NCBI GenBank assembly: GCA_025093555.1
Contig: JAIWNF010000029.1
Span: 558,001-622,000 of the forward strand
From: Circinella umbellata
Lineage: Eukaryota; Mucoromycota; Mucoromycetes; Mucorales; Lichtheimiaceae
Direction: 5' to 3'
Length of the DNA stretch: 64,000 bases
The stretch's first letter is position 1, and every line of letters starts with the position of its first letter. The notes under the pieces were generated by a model, which saw only the letters and a program-made list of their open reading frames with translations, made no database searches and had not been told where the DNA came from. Positions 50,724 to 62,306 of the stretch are shown here, piece after piece. A program made the position numbers and the translations under genes.

Positions 50724-53700
50724 TTAGGGGTTTTCTTCGATGATAGCGTTGCGAGCATTAAGGTTTTTCATGTATTCCTATAGATTAAAGAAAAAAGAAT
50801 TAGTTATTTGTTTTTGGCTTTAAGATGGTAGATAGTAATCACATTTGATATACATACTCTGAATTTGAATGATGGATTTTGACGAACAAATGGATGGAGT
50901 AAAAGATCTGCGGCAGTAGGTCGATCCTCGGGATTACTATTATGATAAAACGTTCAGTTTTTAGTCATTCTAATTTATAGCTCAAGCTTTGGTAATAATA
51001 ATAAACAGAAAAAAAATCTTACATAATAAAACATTGGTTCAAGAAGCTTTTAGCTTCATTTGATACTTCTTCTGGTAATGGGGGAGCTTGGTATTTGCCC
51101 AGCTGTAATATTAACAAGAACATATATTAGTTCAAATATTCATTACTCCATTTGATTTATTTTAAAACATGGAAATTATCAGAAACTTACACTATACAAT
51201 GCTGCAAGCATATTGAGGTCTAACCATGGTTTCTTCCCTGTCAGCATCTCAATAACAGTACATCCCAAACTCCATATATCAATTTTGGCACTATACGAAG
51301 ATCCTTTGACAACTTCAGGTGCCATCCAGAAAACAGTACCCTTCATCAAAGTATTAGAATTTGGATCATATGCTTCGTCCTGTCCACTCAATTTCGAAAG
51401 ACCAAAGTCAGTGATCTTACAAACACCATTTTGATCGACTAAAATATTACCAGCCTTAATATCCTATATCATCCAAAAATTTAAATAAAAAAAAAGAACT
51501 ATTATTATTTTACTATATCCACGCTGCTGTTTAAATTTTCTCTGTTTTCCTTTTCACTTACCCGATGCATAATATTACGATCATGAAGATATTCAAGACC
51601 AAGTAAAATTTGTCGTGTAAAAAACTGGACTAACACTTCTTCAAAACGACCACTCTTGTTAAGTGCACTGAAGATACTACCACCTGGAACGTATTCTAAA
51701 AAGATATGAATGTGACCTTCATCTTCGTCATAATCATAACCAAGATATTGTACAATATTTTCGTGATCCAAATCTTCTAAAAGAGCTATTTCACGATACA
51801 AAGCATCTACAGCACTCCGCATCTTGTCATTCAACATGTCTGATTTTGTAATGGGCGAATCCACTTCTTTGACAGCAATCCATTCTCCTGCTGCTACGTT
51901 CAAAGCGTGATAAACTCGACCAAATGAACCTTTACCAATAAGCTCACCACGCATCCACTGCATCTTAGTAGGCACTAGTAGTAATAATAATACAAATTTA
52001 GTTAGTTTCTATGCAATTTCATAAAAAAACAACAACACTTATTATGATTGTATGATACTTACTTGGTTTATCAGCATAAGCACTTGCAGAATGAGCATCC
52101 CGAATAGCTTGTTGATCTACTACCATTCCTGGTTTCACTTGCTCCACCTTACGACCCCACATCTTGGTACTACGTCGACGAAGGATATGATTGACTCGAA
52201 TCACATTCATTGCTTGTCGCCAATTACGATGGGCTTCCTTTGCAACGACACGAACGGATTTCTTATGACCTTGTAATCGACGTGGTGCTGGTGAAGGAGC
52301 AGCGCTACTTATTATTCCCATTCCAGGACCACCGCTACTCACACTTGTACTTGGAGTAGTTGTTGCTCCTTGACCTCCTGTTTGATTGTTTTGACCCGTT
52401 ACTGCTGCCCCTTGTGCTCCTGGTGCTTCAATAAAGATCTCCTTGTCAAGGTCATGATCAGGCAAATACTTGTCGATATCTCGGTACAGCTTTTCAATAG
52501 AAGGACGTTCGCCCCATGTTTCTTCTTCGTTATCAATTACATCTTGTGATGCTGAAATAGGTGAAGTACTAGTAGCGGACAATGGTGTTTTTTGTTGTCG
52601 AGGTGTTCTTGGTGATGGACCATGACCATCCTCATTTCTTGGAATATGGATATGTAGTTTATTACCACGACGACTTGAAGATTCTTCATGATAATGATGG
52701 TGCTGGTTAGGATCCAAAGGTTCGTCATGAAGCGATAATCGTTCCACGTCTTCATCTGGTGGCGGCATAATAGGTAATGGCTTGTCGGTAACAAATTGTA
52801 CAGATCTTCCACGTTTCCCTTCTTTCTTATTACCATTGGTATTAAGACGTTGATGTTGCTGGTCCTTACTTTCGAGCTCACGTATTTCACCAATAGTTGA
52901 CATTTCTCCTGAAGGATGACGTCCATGAAAGTATCTTTTACCGCTACGCGTAGATTCGGTCGATATACTAGGTTGAAGTCGTGGTGTTGTGGGGTTGGAG
53001 CGATGAGGTTCTTCAATTGCATCTTCATCTACTGGCCATAAATCGTTTGCAGCATATGATTGATAATTGGGGTCCATTCGAGGATCCAATCTATTTTCGG
53101 ATTGGTCACTATTAGCTGGTGGTACAGCCCACATTGCCGGGTATGCCGCCGAAGATACATTATTATTATTATCACTATTATTTCTTGACTCGGTTGCTAA
53201 ATGATCATCATTGCTGTAGCCATTATTAGTGTTTTTATGGTTATTGTTGGAAGAAGATGAAGAAGATGAATATCCTCCTTTTTCAGCATCTGGTAATGGA
53301 TCCAAAGATCGCTTTGGACGCACCGCCCAACAGGAAGCTTCACTTGATACAGAGGCTTGTGGTCGTAGCTGTTGTGGACGTACATGCCAAAGCTCAGAAA
53401 CTGTCAATGGTGTTGTTTTACCAGTCGATGGTTCTGATGGGGTAAAATGAGGTGTAAACTCTTGTGATGATGTACTTCGACCTGATGAGCGTTTGTAACT
53501 ATTATTGAAATATCCACTATCATTGAATTCTTCAGCTGGAGTTGTATTGCTAGAACGTCCAGATGTAAATTCAGCTGGCGGTACTGGTGACAATTGAGAA
53601 CCTTCTGTAGGACGTTGCAGTTGTGAAGATGATGAACCTACTGGTCTTGGTGATGTAGACAATTCAGGACTACCGTGTGGACTTGCTCTATCGTACTGCA

Positions 53701-55886
53701 TATAGCTTGGCTGAGGAGGTTGATGATCAAATGATTCCATATGGCGGAGTGGCTGGCCCTGGCGAGGGTAATGCATATGATGATGCTGGTAACCCGCTGC
53801 CTGAGGTCTACCAAAAAAAGAGAAAGGGTTTATTAACCATTTTTAGAAACATTGTGTACTTCCAACCCAAATAAAACCAAAAAATACCTACCTTTGGTAA
53901 TGAGACATGTAACTATAGTTATTTGGAATGTCTGGATATATTCCACGGCTGTCTTTGGCATAAGGTGGAGAAACATTATCTGGATGCATAACAAGGATTT
54001 GATCCTTCAACCGATCATCCGCCATACGACATATGCATACAAGTTCATCATCAGTTAATGGGGCATCTAGTTAATTGATATATAAATGTATAGAGAAATT
54101 AATCCGTGATTCAACTACCCTTCACATTTTGTTTGTAATAACCCAGAACTGATGACTAATACTTACAAAATCGATCGCCATTGTCATGATAATACATTGG
54201 TCCATTTTCATGATAATATAAATAGAGACCATCTTCAAGTTTTAATTTTTGAAGAATTGCATCCTTGACAACGGTAGGATCACCCATATCTGTTACTGTT
54301 AGACTAAGGAATGTATTTGAATCTGCAGTGACTTGAATGCGTTGACGCGGTTGTTGGGATTGTTGGGGAGTAGATGTATATTGCGGATAATGTTGATAGG
54401 GGGTGACAGATGGAGGTGGAAGATGAGCTGTTTGATGATGATGCTGCTGTTGCGGCTGAGCTTGAGGTTGCGATTGCGATTGCGATTGTGGTTGAGGTGT
54501 AAGTTGTGGTTGAACCTGGGTCTGTGGAGGAGGGTGCGAAATCGTTGTTTGTTGTAGAGGTGTAGAAAACGATGATGTGTGTCCAGTTTGTTGTTGCGAT
54601 TGATCCTGTATATATAACGGAGTATTTAGCCGACATTTTTATTTTTATTTTTTATCAAAAAAAGGAATTCCATTTTATGAATACCCAATACAACTCAATA
54701 AAATGAATGAATTTCCCCATCTAAATAACTTTTGTTTGATTTGTTTTACCTGAAATTGATGAATGCGCTTTCCTGTAATTTTCCAACCACCTTTTGGATC
54801 ATTAGGTTGAGCACGTGGGCTAATAGGACTGTTTGCCCAATCATACGCTACAACATTCGGTGTAGATGTCGAGGATGTAGGAGCAGTTGTTATGGGAGGT
54901 GAAATAGTAGTTGGAGTTACTGTAAGACCAGTAGAATGAGATACTTGTACTGGAGTTACCGAGCTACTACTACTACTGCTACTACTACTATTACTATTAC
55001 TACTATTACTCGTATTGGGAACACGGCCATTGACATTGATAAGTAGTTCTTGATTGTTTCCGTTTGGTCGCAACCGTGTACGTTGATATAAAGGTCGTAA
55101 TCTCGACACGTCGTATTGAAGATCATTAACAATCCTTGAAATGTGTTGTGGATTCGATGACTTGCGCTCGGGTATGAGATGTTTGATCTTATCGTAATCG
55201 GTGTCGGAAGTGGCAGGTCCCTGAGTGGTTGGTATATTAGGGTTACTGTTATATGCGTTTGATATTGTTGTTAATGGTGTTTGTGAAGTTGAACTGCTCG
55301 TAGTTACAGGAGGTTGTTGTTGTCGACCATATTGAGCGGACGTACTATCAGTATACTATTTTTGTTTCAAAATATAGTTTAATATTGATCAACTTTATGG
55401 TCATTTATTCTTTTCTACCCTCCTCTTCTTTTTTTTCCTTTCCCATATTATATAATCTTACATGACCATACGGCAACTCATTATTATTGTTCCTGTGTGA
55501 TTGAATGCAGTTGAATAAATGCCATACTTCAGTCTTCGGAAGCGATCCTTGTATTAAATTATTCAACTCGATAATCGACAAATTCAAAAAGCGATATCCA
55601 TAAACGTTATGTTCTAGTTTATTTTTAATCTTGTTAGTTTATTCTTTTGTATTTCATCTTAAAAAATAAAAGTTTAATATATGTGTATAGAAATCTCGAG
55701 AAAATAAAATAAGCTTTCTCCTTATCGTTCATAAGTCTGTATAACAGAAATACCTTTGAAAGTATGTGTAATAGAATTAAAGCCATTTTCTTCGAGAAAA
55801 CGAACGACTTTTTCGATCGACCATTCACTATTGACTATAGTTTCGGATGAATGTGGATTAACATGAAAATTTGGGTCCACTGCCAT
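50724..55886 (-). CDS. MAPKKK of the Bck1/Ste11 type with N-terminal SAM domain
   Basis: Eleven exons on minus (reading down): 55886-55754, 55613-55462, 55355-54750, 54605-54167, 54066-53892, 53807-52063, 51974-51562, 51463-51191, 51102-51023, 50936-50858, 50777-50724, giving 1382 aa with all phases closing. A SAM domain spans about residues 20-85 (WSIEKVVRFLEENGFNSITH, YGYRFLNLSIIELNNL). Long Gln/Ser/Pro-rich linkers enclose a ubiquitin-like/RA-like segment (FLSLTVTDMGDPTVVKDAIL, LKLEDGLYLYYHENG) around residues 370-440. The kinase domain covers about 1088-1365: ELIGKGSFGRVY, WIAVKEV, HRDIKAGNILVD, ITDFGLSKL, GTVFWMAPEVVKG and IWSLGCTVIEMLTGKKPW. It should phosphorylate a MAPKK, most likely in the cell-wall integrity cascade downstream of PKC. 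Bck1 is favoured by the size and by MRGELIGKGSFGRVYHALN. A Ste11/Byr2 mating role is the alternative. Confidence 0.88.
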
Positions 55887-56175
55887 TGCGGGACAGTGAA
55901 AAAAAAGAAAAAGAAAAAAAAAAGAGGGTCGTTTTTTTTTTCTCTCAAAAAAAAAAGAAAGGGAAAAAGGTACAATTGGGTCGCCTTTATTCTGGCTATG
56001 AAAACATGGAGTTTAATAAATGAAATACAAAAATAGAAATTGAGAAATATATAAAATAAGCCATTCAACAATTCCTATCGTCGCAGTTGGGAACCTATAT
56101 CATTTTAATTAATTACCTTGAAACTTAATATATCATCATATATATATAATGGTATATACATACTAATTAGTGCAA
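55887..56175. other. Leader and promoter of the MAPKKK gene
   Basis: A/G-rich tracts at 55905-55970 on the + strand give a C/T-rich leader on the minus strand upstream of the MAPKKK start. The rest is AT-rich. No gene is seen. Confidence 0.45.
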
Positions 56176-56328
56176 CTACATTGTAATAATTTTCTTCAAA
56201 TTGTTTTCTTGTTTTTTTTTGGGAATTCTACTTCGTCGAAGCGGAGGTAATGCTAGTCCATCTTTAGCTATAATATCACGAGCATCATCAGGACCAATAT
56301 TATGGCTGCCTACATCATTACGGTGCAT
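56176..56328 (-). CDS. Short unassigned frame, 50 aa (possible exon or relic)
   Basis: Starts at an ATG at 56328 (reading down) and ends at TAG. The translation MHRNDVGSHNIGPDDARDII then AKDGLALPPLRRSRIPKKK is of mixed composition and protein-like, unlike the AT-rich noise around it. It could be the 3' exon of a gene that includes the frame at 56373-56577, or a relic belonging to the decayed region to its right. No family is recognised. Confidence 0.25.
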   Translation of the reverse strand: MHRNDVGSHNIGPDDARDIIAKDGLALPPLRRSRIPKKKQENNLKKIITM

Positions 56329-56372
56329 CGTTGTCTAATGTTTTTTTTTTTTTTTCTACTAAGGCACAAAAA

Positions 56373-56577
56373 TTAAAACAACGTATTGATCCCTTTGAAA
56401 TTCGGGATCTCTCCATCACGTTTATATTTTTGACAAGTAGCACACCCAAAGCAATAAAGACATATAGTCAAAGATAAAAATTCGTCAGCTTTTCCAACAC
56501 AATCACATTGACGCTTGTCAAGGGCCTCCACTACTTTCCTTGAACCTATTCTCCCATACCACTTAATAGGGGAGCTT
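56373..56577 (-). pseudogene. Cysteine-rich coding fragment
   Basis: An open frame reads SSPIKWYGRIGSRKVVEALD, then KRQCDCVGKADEFLSLTICL and YCFGCATCQKYKRDGEIP. The cysteine cluster Cys-x-Cys ... Cys-x2-Cys-x2-Cys-x2-Cys suggests a metal-binding module. There is no good start, though a possible acceptor (TATAG) precedes it at 56578. It is probably a piece of the decayed element or gene extending to 61.2 kb. The family is not recognised. Confidence 0.3.
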
Positions 56578-56807
56578 CTATACAATGTATGAAGGAAAAA
56601 GTTTTAGGATTGTTAATAACAAAACCCAGGAGCCAACTACATGGAAAAATGACTTTTTTTACTGCTAATCGTTCATGTGCTTTTCTGATTCATAACTCTT
56701 GTGTATTTCTATCTCTTTCTAGCTTTCCAATCTTGATATTCTTTCTTTCTCTTATTACGTTCCCTGCAGTGAGCATGTTTACTAGAATATTAAGTGATTA
56801 AATTCAT

Positions 56808-57342
56808 TCAACGGGGTGAATTATTGACAGGTTTGACCAGCTTGGTCATGTTGGAAACCTTTTTAGAGCTTCTTGATGAGTTTCCTTCAGGCTCCTCCAT
56901 TATTGTATCATTAACATCGTCATCTGTATCGCTTTCAAAAGGGAAGTATCTGGCAGCAACTTGGCGGTTTACCTCGGTATAATATTCTTCCAGACTGTTA
57001 CCGAAGGTGCTGGCGCTCGTAAAGATACCAGGTTCAGTTCCAGTAATACAAAGTGCCTTTTGGATCCAATACAAGACTCTTAAACTTTTCATACGTATCC
57101 TCAGTATTCTATCTACATGAATAAAAATTTTCTCTCATGAGAATACATACAGTATCTTATAGACTACTCGGATTTACATCTCAATGTTGCCTTGCTAATA
57201 TCTGACGATACTTACCAGTAGCTCCTTTGGTCCTGGTATCGTTTAATCCCATTTTTCTTGTCAAGATACAGTTATTTCCCATTAAACTGGTAATCTCAAT
57301 ATGTAAGGATCTGTACTTGTTTAACTTTTGGGATGCGGGTGA
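56808..57342 (-). pseudogene. Two-exon coding fragment, unassigned
   Basis: Exon B (57112-56808) joins in phase to exon A (up to 57342, ending 57216) through a clean GTAAGT...GTAG intron. Exon A reads SLHIEITSLMGNNCILTRKM then GLNDTRTKGAT. Exon B reads DRILRIRMKSLRVLYWIQKA then LCITGTEPGIFTSASTFGNS and an acidic Ser-rich tail ending in a stop. The upstream boundary of exon A is unclear and the frame is closed by a stop just before it. The composition is clearly coding-like. It may be the 3' end of a degenerate gene, or the intact end of a gene I cannot reconstruct. Confidence 0.4.
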
Positions 57343-58148
57343 GAGTTACAGGACACACTGGTTGATAAAATATGATTAGATTAAGCTGTACAAGATTAAA
57401 AAAAATAACAGTTAATATAATGTACCTAAGTACTGTTTAATATAGTCTTGCTACTGTGGTCTTGACTTCTGGTGATACGTAAAAATGCTATTTATGAAAT
57501 ATTGAGAATGAATCAGGGATTGAATCAATAATGAATTTATAAAAAAGTACGTATTGGTAAGGAAGTAGATGACGAGAAAGATGAAAAGCATATATGTAAA
57601 ATTGGGAAAGAATAAGATAAAATAAAAGACGCTGTTACGTATCTCTTGACAAGGAGGAATTGTATATTTTTATTTGCTGCGCAAAAGAATTAACCAATTG
57701 GTAATAAAGGGAAAAGCTGAGTTGACGTTTAACAAACTTCTATTATTGGTTTCATCAGTTCAAAGACTACTATTATAAATCCGATAAATATTTGAGGAAG
57801 TTTACCAGATACCGGTTTATCGAATCACCAGTATTTTATCAAGTATGTACGGGCTTATGTAGCGAAATACCGGTTTAGCGAGAAATTACTGCCATACAAA
57901 TAGGATCTTTTTTCTCGCAAATCACTATGTGCATTTGAAATCATAAGCCATTGGTCATCTGCTTTTTTTCTGGTTTCTTTATAATCCTTCCACAAAGTCT
58001 TCTTTTATTATTCGATACTCGATAGCCATTACTTATCTTGACATTCGATAGGGGTCTTCTTTTCTCGTGAGACTTCCGACTTTTATTGATATGTCATATG
58101 GAAAGGATGTTTTCATCCATTCCAATACATAAGAGGCCGGTAATTTAT

Positions 58149-59438
58149 TTAATTTGTTTCGCTATATAATAATGCAAGGCGATTAACTTCTTCGTCCAAC
58201 TCTTTCATTTGCTGTTGCAATTCCTCCCTACTTATGTTAGGTCGTCTTCGTCGTTTCTCGCCTTTGATGATGATGATTATGATGCATTTTTAGATGATGG
58301 GAATGATTTTGGCTATCGTTTTTCTTGTAATACGATAGCCAATCCAACGAATCTGAAATTTGTTTACATAGTCCAGGCTCAAACGAGGACGAAGACGATG
58401 CTGTTTCAAAATATGATGTATACTTGCTATATTAAAGGAGCGTGCTAATACAGCTAGCCGATCCCTATCTGCATGCATCTTATCACGTACAGCTGTTTTA
58501 TCAGAATCATATATTTCATGCGAATCACGAAATGTTTCATATATGGGTCTTGCTGATAAATGCTGCAGTGGGTGCTTTTCTTGTAGCTCAGGATTCATCA
58601 CTACCGTTTGTTTATCTAGCTGCACTACTTCAAGAATTTTGTTTGAAACGGAAACAAATGCTACCAAATTGAACCCTCCTACATCAGGACCACTACGGTC
58701 GATTTCCTTTTTGGGAACAAATGATCGGATAAAATCATTAAAAGCCGATGCAACTTGACAAATCTCACCTGATATCTTTGTAGAAGTATAACCAGCTTTT
58801 CAAACATCATTAGGTGTTACACGATGTCCAACCTTGGAAGACATGGTCATCATTGTGATAACTGTTTCTAAACACCGAATGATGCTGCTGTTGAAGAAAT
58901 AGACAACGACCAGGTGGCCATGGAATACCAATTTTGGTTAGTTGACAGATCTGTTTCTGTTTCTGCTTCTGTTCACTTGTTTTTTCTGATGAATTGCACT
59001 TGCAGAAGATATAAGTTGAAAAAGCATTGGGTCGCAATTTTGAGTGTAAATAAGCTTTAGAGCAGTCTTCTTGGGAATGGTTAGTTTCAGGAGTCCAATG
59101 CTTTAAATGATCTGTGCTAAGGTATGCAGTGTCTGCAAACCATCAGCAAAGGTTTGTCGATGAAAACAAATTATTGGTGCCATGATCAGAAGATTTCAAA
59201 TCAGAGCACCCATAACTTTTGCCAAGTTACTAAATGTATAAAAGTAATACCATGAGTATCAAACAGATGGACATAATCAAAATATGTTTGTATGGGTCAC
59301 ATTCATTCAACAAAGTAATGTATTTATCCGTTTAATACTTACACACTTTTATCTTTACCGTTTTTCTTTTTTCCAAGGTAAACTGTGGATATCCATGATA
59401 CGTAAATGTTCAAATGGGAAAATCTTGTCGGTTTCCAT
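58149..59438 (-). pseudogene. Decayed long coding sequence of a repeated or mobile-type element
   Basis: Reading down from an ATG at 59438 (METDKIFPFEHLRIMDIHSL, then a donor-like GTAAAG), protein-like sequence continues across several frames. One stretch reads HWTPETNHSQEDCSKAYLHS and FCKCNSSEK. It shifts frame near 58830, and a TGA precedes KAGYTSTKISGEICQVASAF. A long open part follows (GPDVGGFNLVAFVSVSNKIL, KMHADRDRLAVLARSFNIAS, KQHRLRPRLSLDYVNKFQIR). A TAA near 58290 precedes a final segment with RRRRPNISREELQQQMKELD that ends at 58149. At least two frameshifts and two or three stops are present. I recognise no domain. The breaks suggest an inactivated mobile element or repeated gene family member. 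Confidence 0.5.
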
Positions 59439-59697
59439 TTAGGAAATGATGCTATTACGTATCATGGGCATAACGATCAAATTTTGTCGTGCAACCATCT
59501 TCTATATTTACTTTTTTCAATTTAACATTGATAGTTTTTACTTGTTGGTCACTGTAAATTTTTGCTATATCTCCTTTTGTGATAATGTTTTATAAAAAGT
59601 TAGCAATTCTTTAGCTTTATTAAAAGCACAGATAAACATGATTATAAAAATACAGTACCATATCTTTCAATTGAGCTATAACATAGAGCTACCCCAT

Positions 59698-59958
59698 TTA
59701 GCTCCCTGAAAGAACGTTTACTTGATCCTCATTAAGAGTAGAAACAACATCACCGATAGCTAATCCTTGTCTCAAGGCATATTTCAAAGATGTTGTAACA
59801 TCCGTAACTCTCATGTAGATTATCAGAAATTGTTTTGATTTACAGTTGGGCCCCGTTAATTCAACATACCCTTTTAATTTAATTTTCACAATAATTTTGA
59901 GGGCTTGAAATTAGGTGGCCTTCCAAAACATGACTTGAAAAAGAGTTTTATTGGCTTT
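59698..59958 (-). pseudogene. Coding relic, 86 codons with one internal stop
   Basis: After an acceptor-like TTACAG the frame reads KANKTLFQVMFWKAT, a TAA, then FQALKIIVKIKLKGYVELTG, CKSKQFLIIYMRVTDVTTSL and KYALRQGLAIGDVVSTLNED. It has the same strand and style of decay as the neighbouring fragments. No family is recognised. Confidence 0.4.
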
Positions 59959-60364
59959 CTGTAACAAATGAATTATATAAAGTTGCTTGTTTAGAAAAAA
60001 GCAACGGCTTCAATCTATTTTGAAAATCAAGGAAACTATGACAGTTTTACTTCAGTAACAACATTAATTGTATTTGTGGTACATACTTACATTGATACTT
60101 CTTCTTTAGTAATTGTTTTATCACAAAAGATGTCAAAGAAATACTAACTATATAATAAATATGAAGCATATAACACGATCATTTAAATGTTCTATTGATC
60201 AAAAGCAGTAATGGTATGTAGCATATACATTGGTTTATTTATTATTACCTTTTTTCCAGTTTTGCCTCCAATATAGTTCCCCGATAATTTCATTCTACCG
60301 TTAATTTCACAAAATAGCCAGGAATGAAGTAAATAAAATTATTCGTAGCCTATTGCATTTCCTC

Positions 60365-61223
60365 TTAATACAACCGACCGAAATCTTGATCTTTAAATTT
60401 TTTATAGACAAGATTCGTAATGAGTCGGATTGATATTTGTCTTGACACACCATGATTTTTATATAAAATATCAGCTACTCTCCATTCCGGAATAAGTTGA
60501 AAAGACGATTTGTAACTATTTTTGCTCTTTCCTTCGAAAGCTAATCCACTGTATACCCAATCCATTCGCCATAAAGTTCCCGTGCTACATAAGTAGCAAC
60601 TATAGATAAAATATTGGTATAATTATCAATTTGATGTTTAACTTTGTATGTTTCATCAAGAAATAAATACATGTTATTAAATAAGCATTTACATTTAGTT
60701 TTTGATCATTTTAAGAAGGTTTCATCATCAACTCCAAAATCTGGCCATCTTTACAGATGATTCCAGGTCTTCTACTGATGCTTTTGGTTTGATAAATTTT
60801 ATATTCAAAGTTAGCTCAAGAGGTAACCAACATTCGACATTAAATCAAACAAATCAGTATCATGGAGGAAAGTGATAACTCTGCTGCCGGACTTATTAAA
60901 AATGATCGGCTTCTTACCTGTGGAGAATAATACATCCAAAATGAGAAGAATTGAAAACACTGTCAACTCTCTTTTTATTGATCTTTTTTTTTATCTGACA
61001 AGTTGAGAATTACAGACTCGCTAATACCAAAAACAATAGTGTTGAGAGTAGTAGCGATATTACTTGATGAGTTACTACTCTCTGTGATAGTTAAGCATCT
61101 TCGCTCGGCAAGCCATTCTTTTGCTTTCTTTTTTGATTCAGGGGCTATTGGGTGTTGTTCCACGGCTTCAGAAGCGCGCTTGATACAATAATAATGTTCT
61201 ATTTGCTGAGCATTGTATGAATC
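60365..61223 (-). pseudogene. Coding relic with several frameshifts
   Basis: Reading down, one frame gives YNAQQIEHYYCIKRASEAVE and ESKKKAKEWLAERRCL, ending in a stop near 60975. Further frames give KKPIIFNKSGSRVITFLHDT, DGQILELMMKPS and FLDETYKVKHQIDNYTNILS, then shift to GLAFEGKSKNSYKSSFQLIP and ITNLVYKKFKDQDFGRLY, which stops at 60365. Each piece is protein-like but they lie in different frames, so the gene is dead. It is possibly the 5' part of the same element as 58149-59438. Confidence 0.45.
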
Positions 61224-61717
61224 TTAACTGAAAGCATTAACAAATTGTATAGAAAAATTAACTGTGCTGACTTGGACATCTGACCAATAGAAAAAAACAT
61301 TTGAATTAACTTTCTGTTATATACAAGCATACGCAACATTATATATGTTTAGATAGTACTATTATACACACGTGATGGTTTGATATCCTTAAAACTTTAC
61401 ATGCTTAGGTTGGTTGTCAAAGTCAAAAGAAAAAAAAAAGAAAAAGAAAAAAAGAGGATGTGCAACATAAAGAATAAGAAGTTACACCTTTTTTATGCGT
61501 CGGGCTTTTTGAACCTTATTGTTTTGTTTTCAAGCCGCATCGTCACCCAACATGGAGTCTGATGACCCCTTTTATTACTTTCCCCAACATTAATAAAAAA
61601 AAGTGTTCCGAGTATGACTTTTTGATTTCTTGATAATGTTAACATACAATTGTCAATGTCTTTTTTTACAAGTAGTGAAGTATATTTTTTTTACCAGCAA
61701 ATAATATTAGGATTATA

Positions 61718-61721
<4 letters not shown>

Positions 61722-61755
<34 letters not shown>
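61722..61755. repeat. (AT)17 microsatellite
   Basis: An uninterrupted run of 17 AT dinucleotides, likely polymorphic. Confidence 0.95.
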
Positions 61756-61757
<2 letters not shown>

Positions 61758-62221
61758 TTTATATGTAGTATAGAAATCATCACGGATTATTATTATTATA
61801 GTAGCAGATATAAGCTGCGCTATTATTAAAATAATAAGTAGATCCCGAATAAAATGATAACGTTTGATTAATTAATAATATGTATATCAACACTAATTAA
61901 AGTTTATATTTATATTATGTGTTGAGGCGACAATATATACCTATGATGTGGCTCCTTGGAATTATTTATAGATCACAATAATATATGGGATGTGGCGTGA
62001 ATCAAAAATTTCTTTGGGTGCTGTCAAGAAAATTATGTCTATACTTTACAGACACACAATTATTGTTATAATGTAATTATATGTGATCAATCTATTATTT
62101 TGGATGTTTCACACTAATAAGAATAGTAATAGTATCGAATGAAGAATGATGATTGGGTCAATAGCGCGATGAAAAAAAAAAAAAGAAAAACGTGACTATT
62201 ATTGTCGCGGGCCACGACAAA

Positions 62222-62227
62222 ACGCGT
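62222..62227. promoter_or_regulatory. ACGCGT MCB-type element upstream of MCM3
   Basis: ACGCGT, the Mlu I cell-cycle box bound by MBF/Res-type factors in fungi, lies 80 bp before the MCM3 start codon, within AACGCGTT. MCB control of MCM genes at G1/S is established in yeasts, and this site fits that logic. Confidence 0.55.
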
Positions 62228-62306
62228 TCTAAAAAAAATTGACATACCGTACCTTTTTTTTTTTTTTTTTTTTTAACCTTTCCTATTTAACTTATAAAAC
62301 TTGATC

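Larger units (their letters stand above)
61224..62306. other. MCM3 upstream region with AT microsatellite
   Basis: No gene is supported. It contains an (AT)17 microsatellite, A/G-rich runs, and a poly-T of about 22 bases at roughly 62254-62275, just upstream of the MCM3 start. An MCB-like motif is listed separately. Confidence 0.5.
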
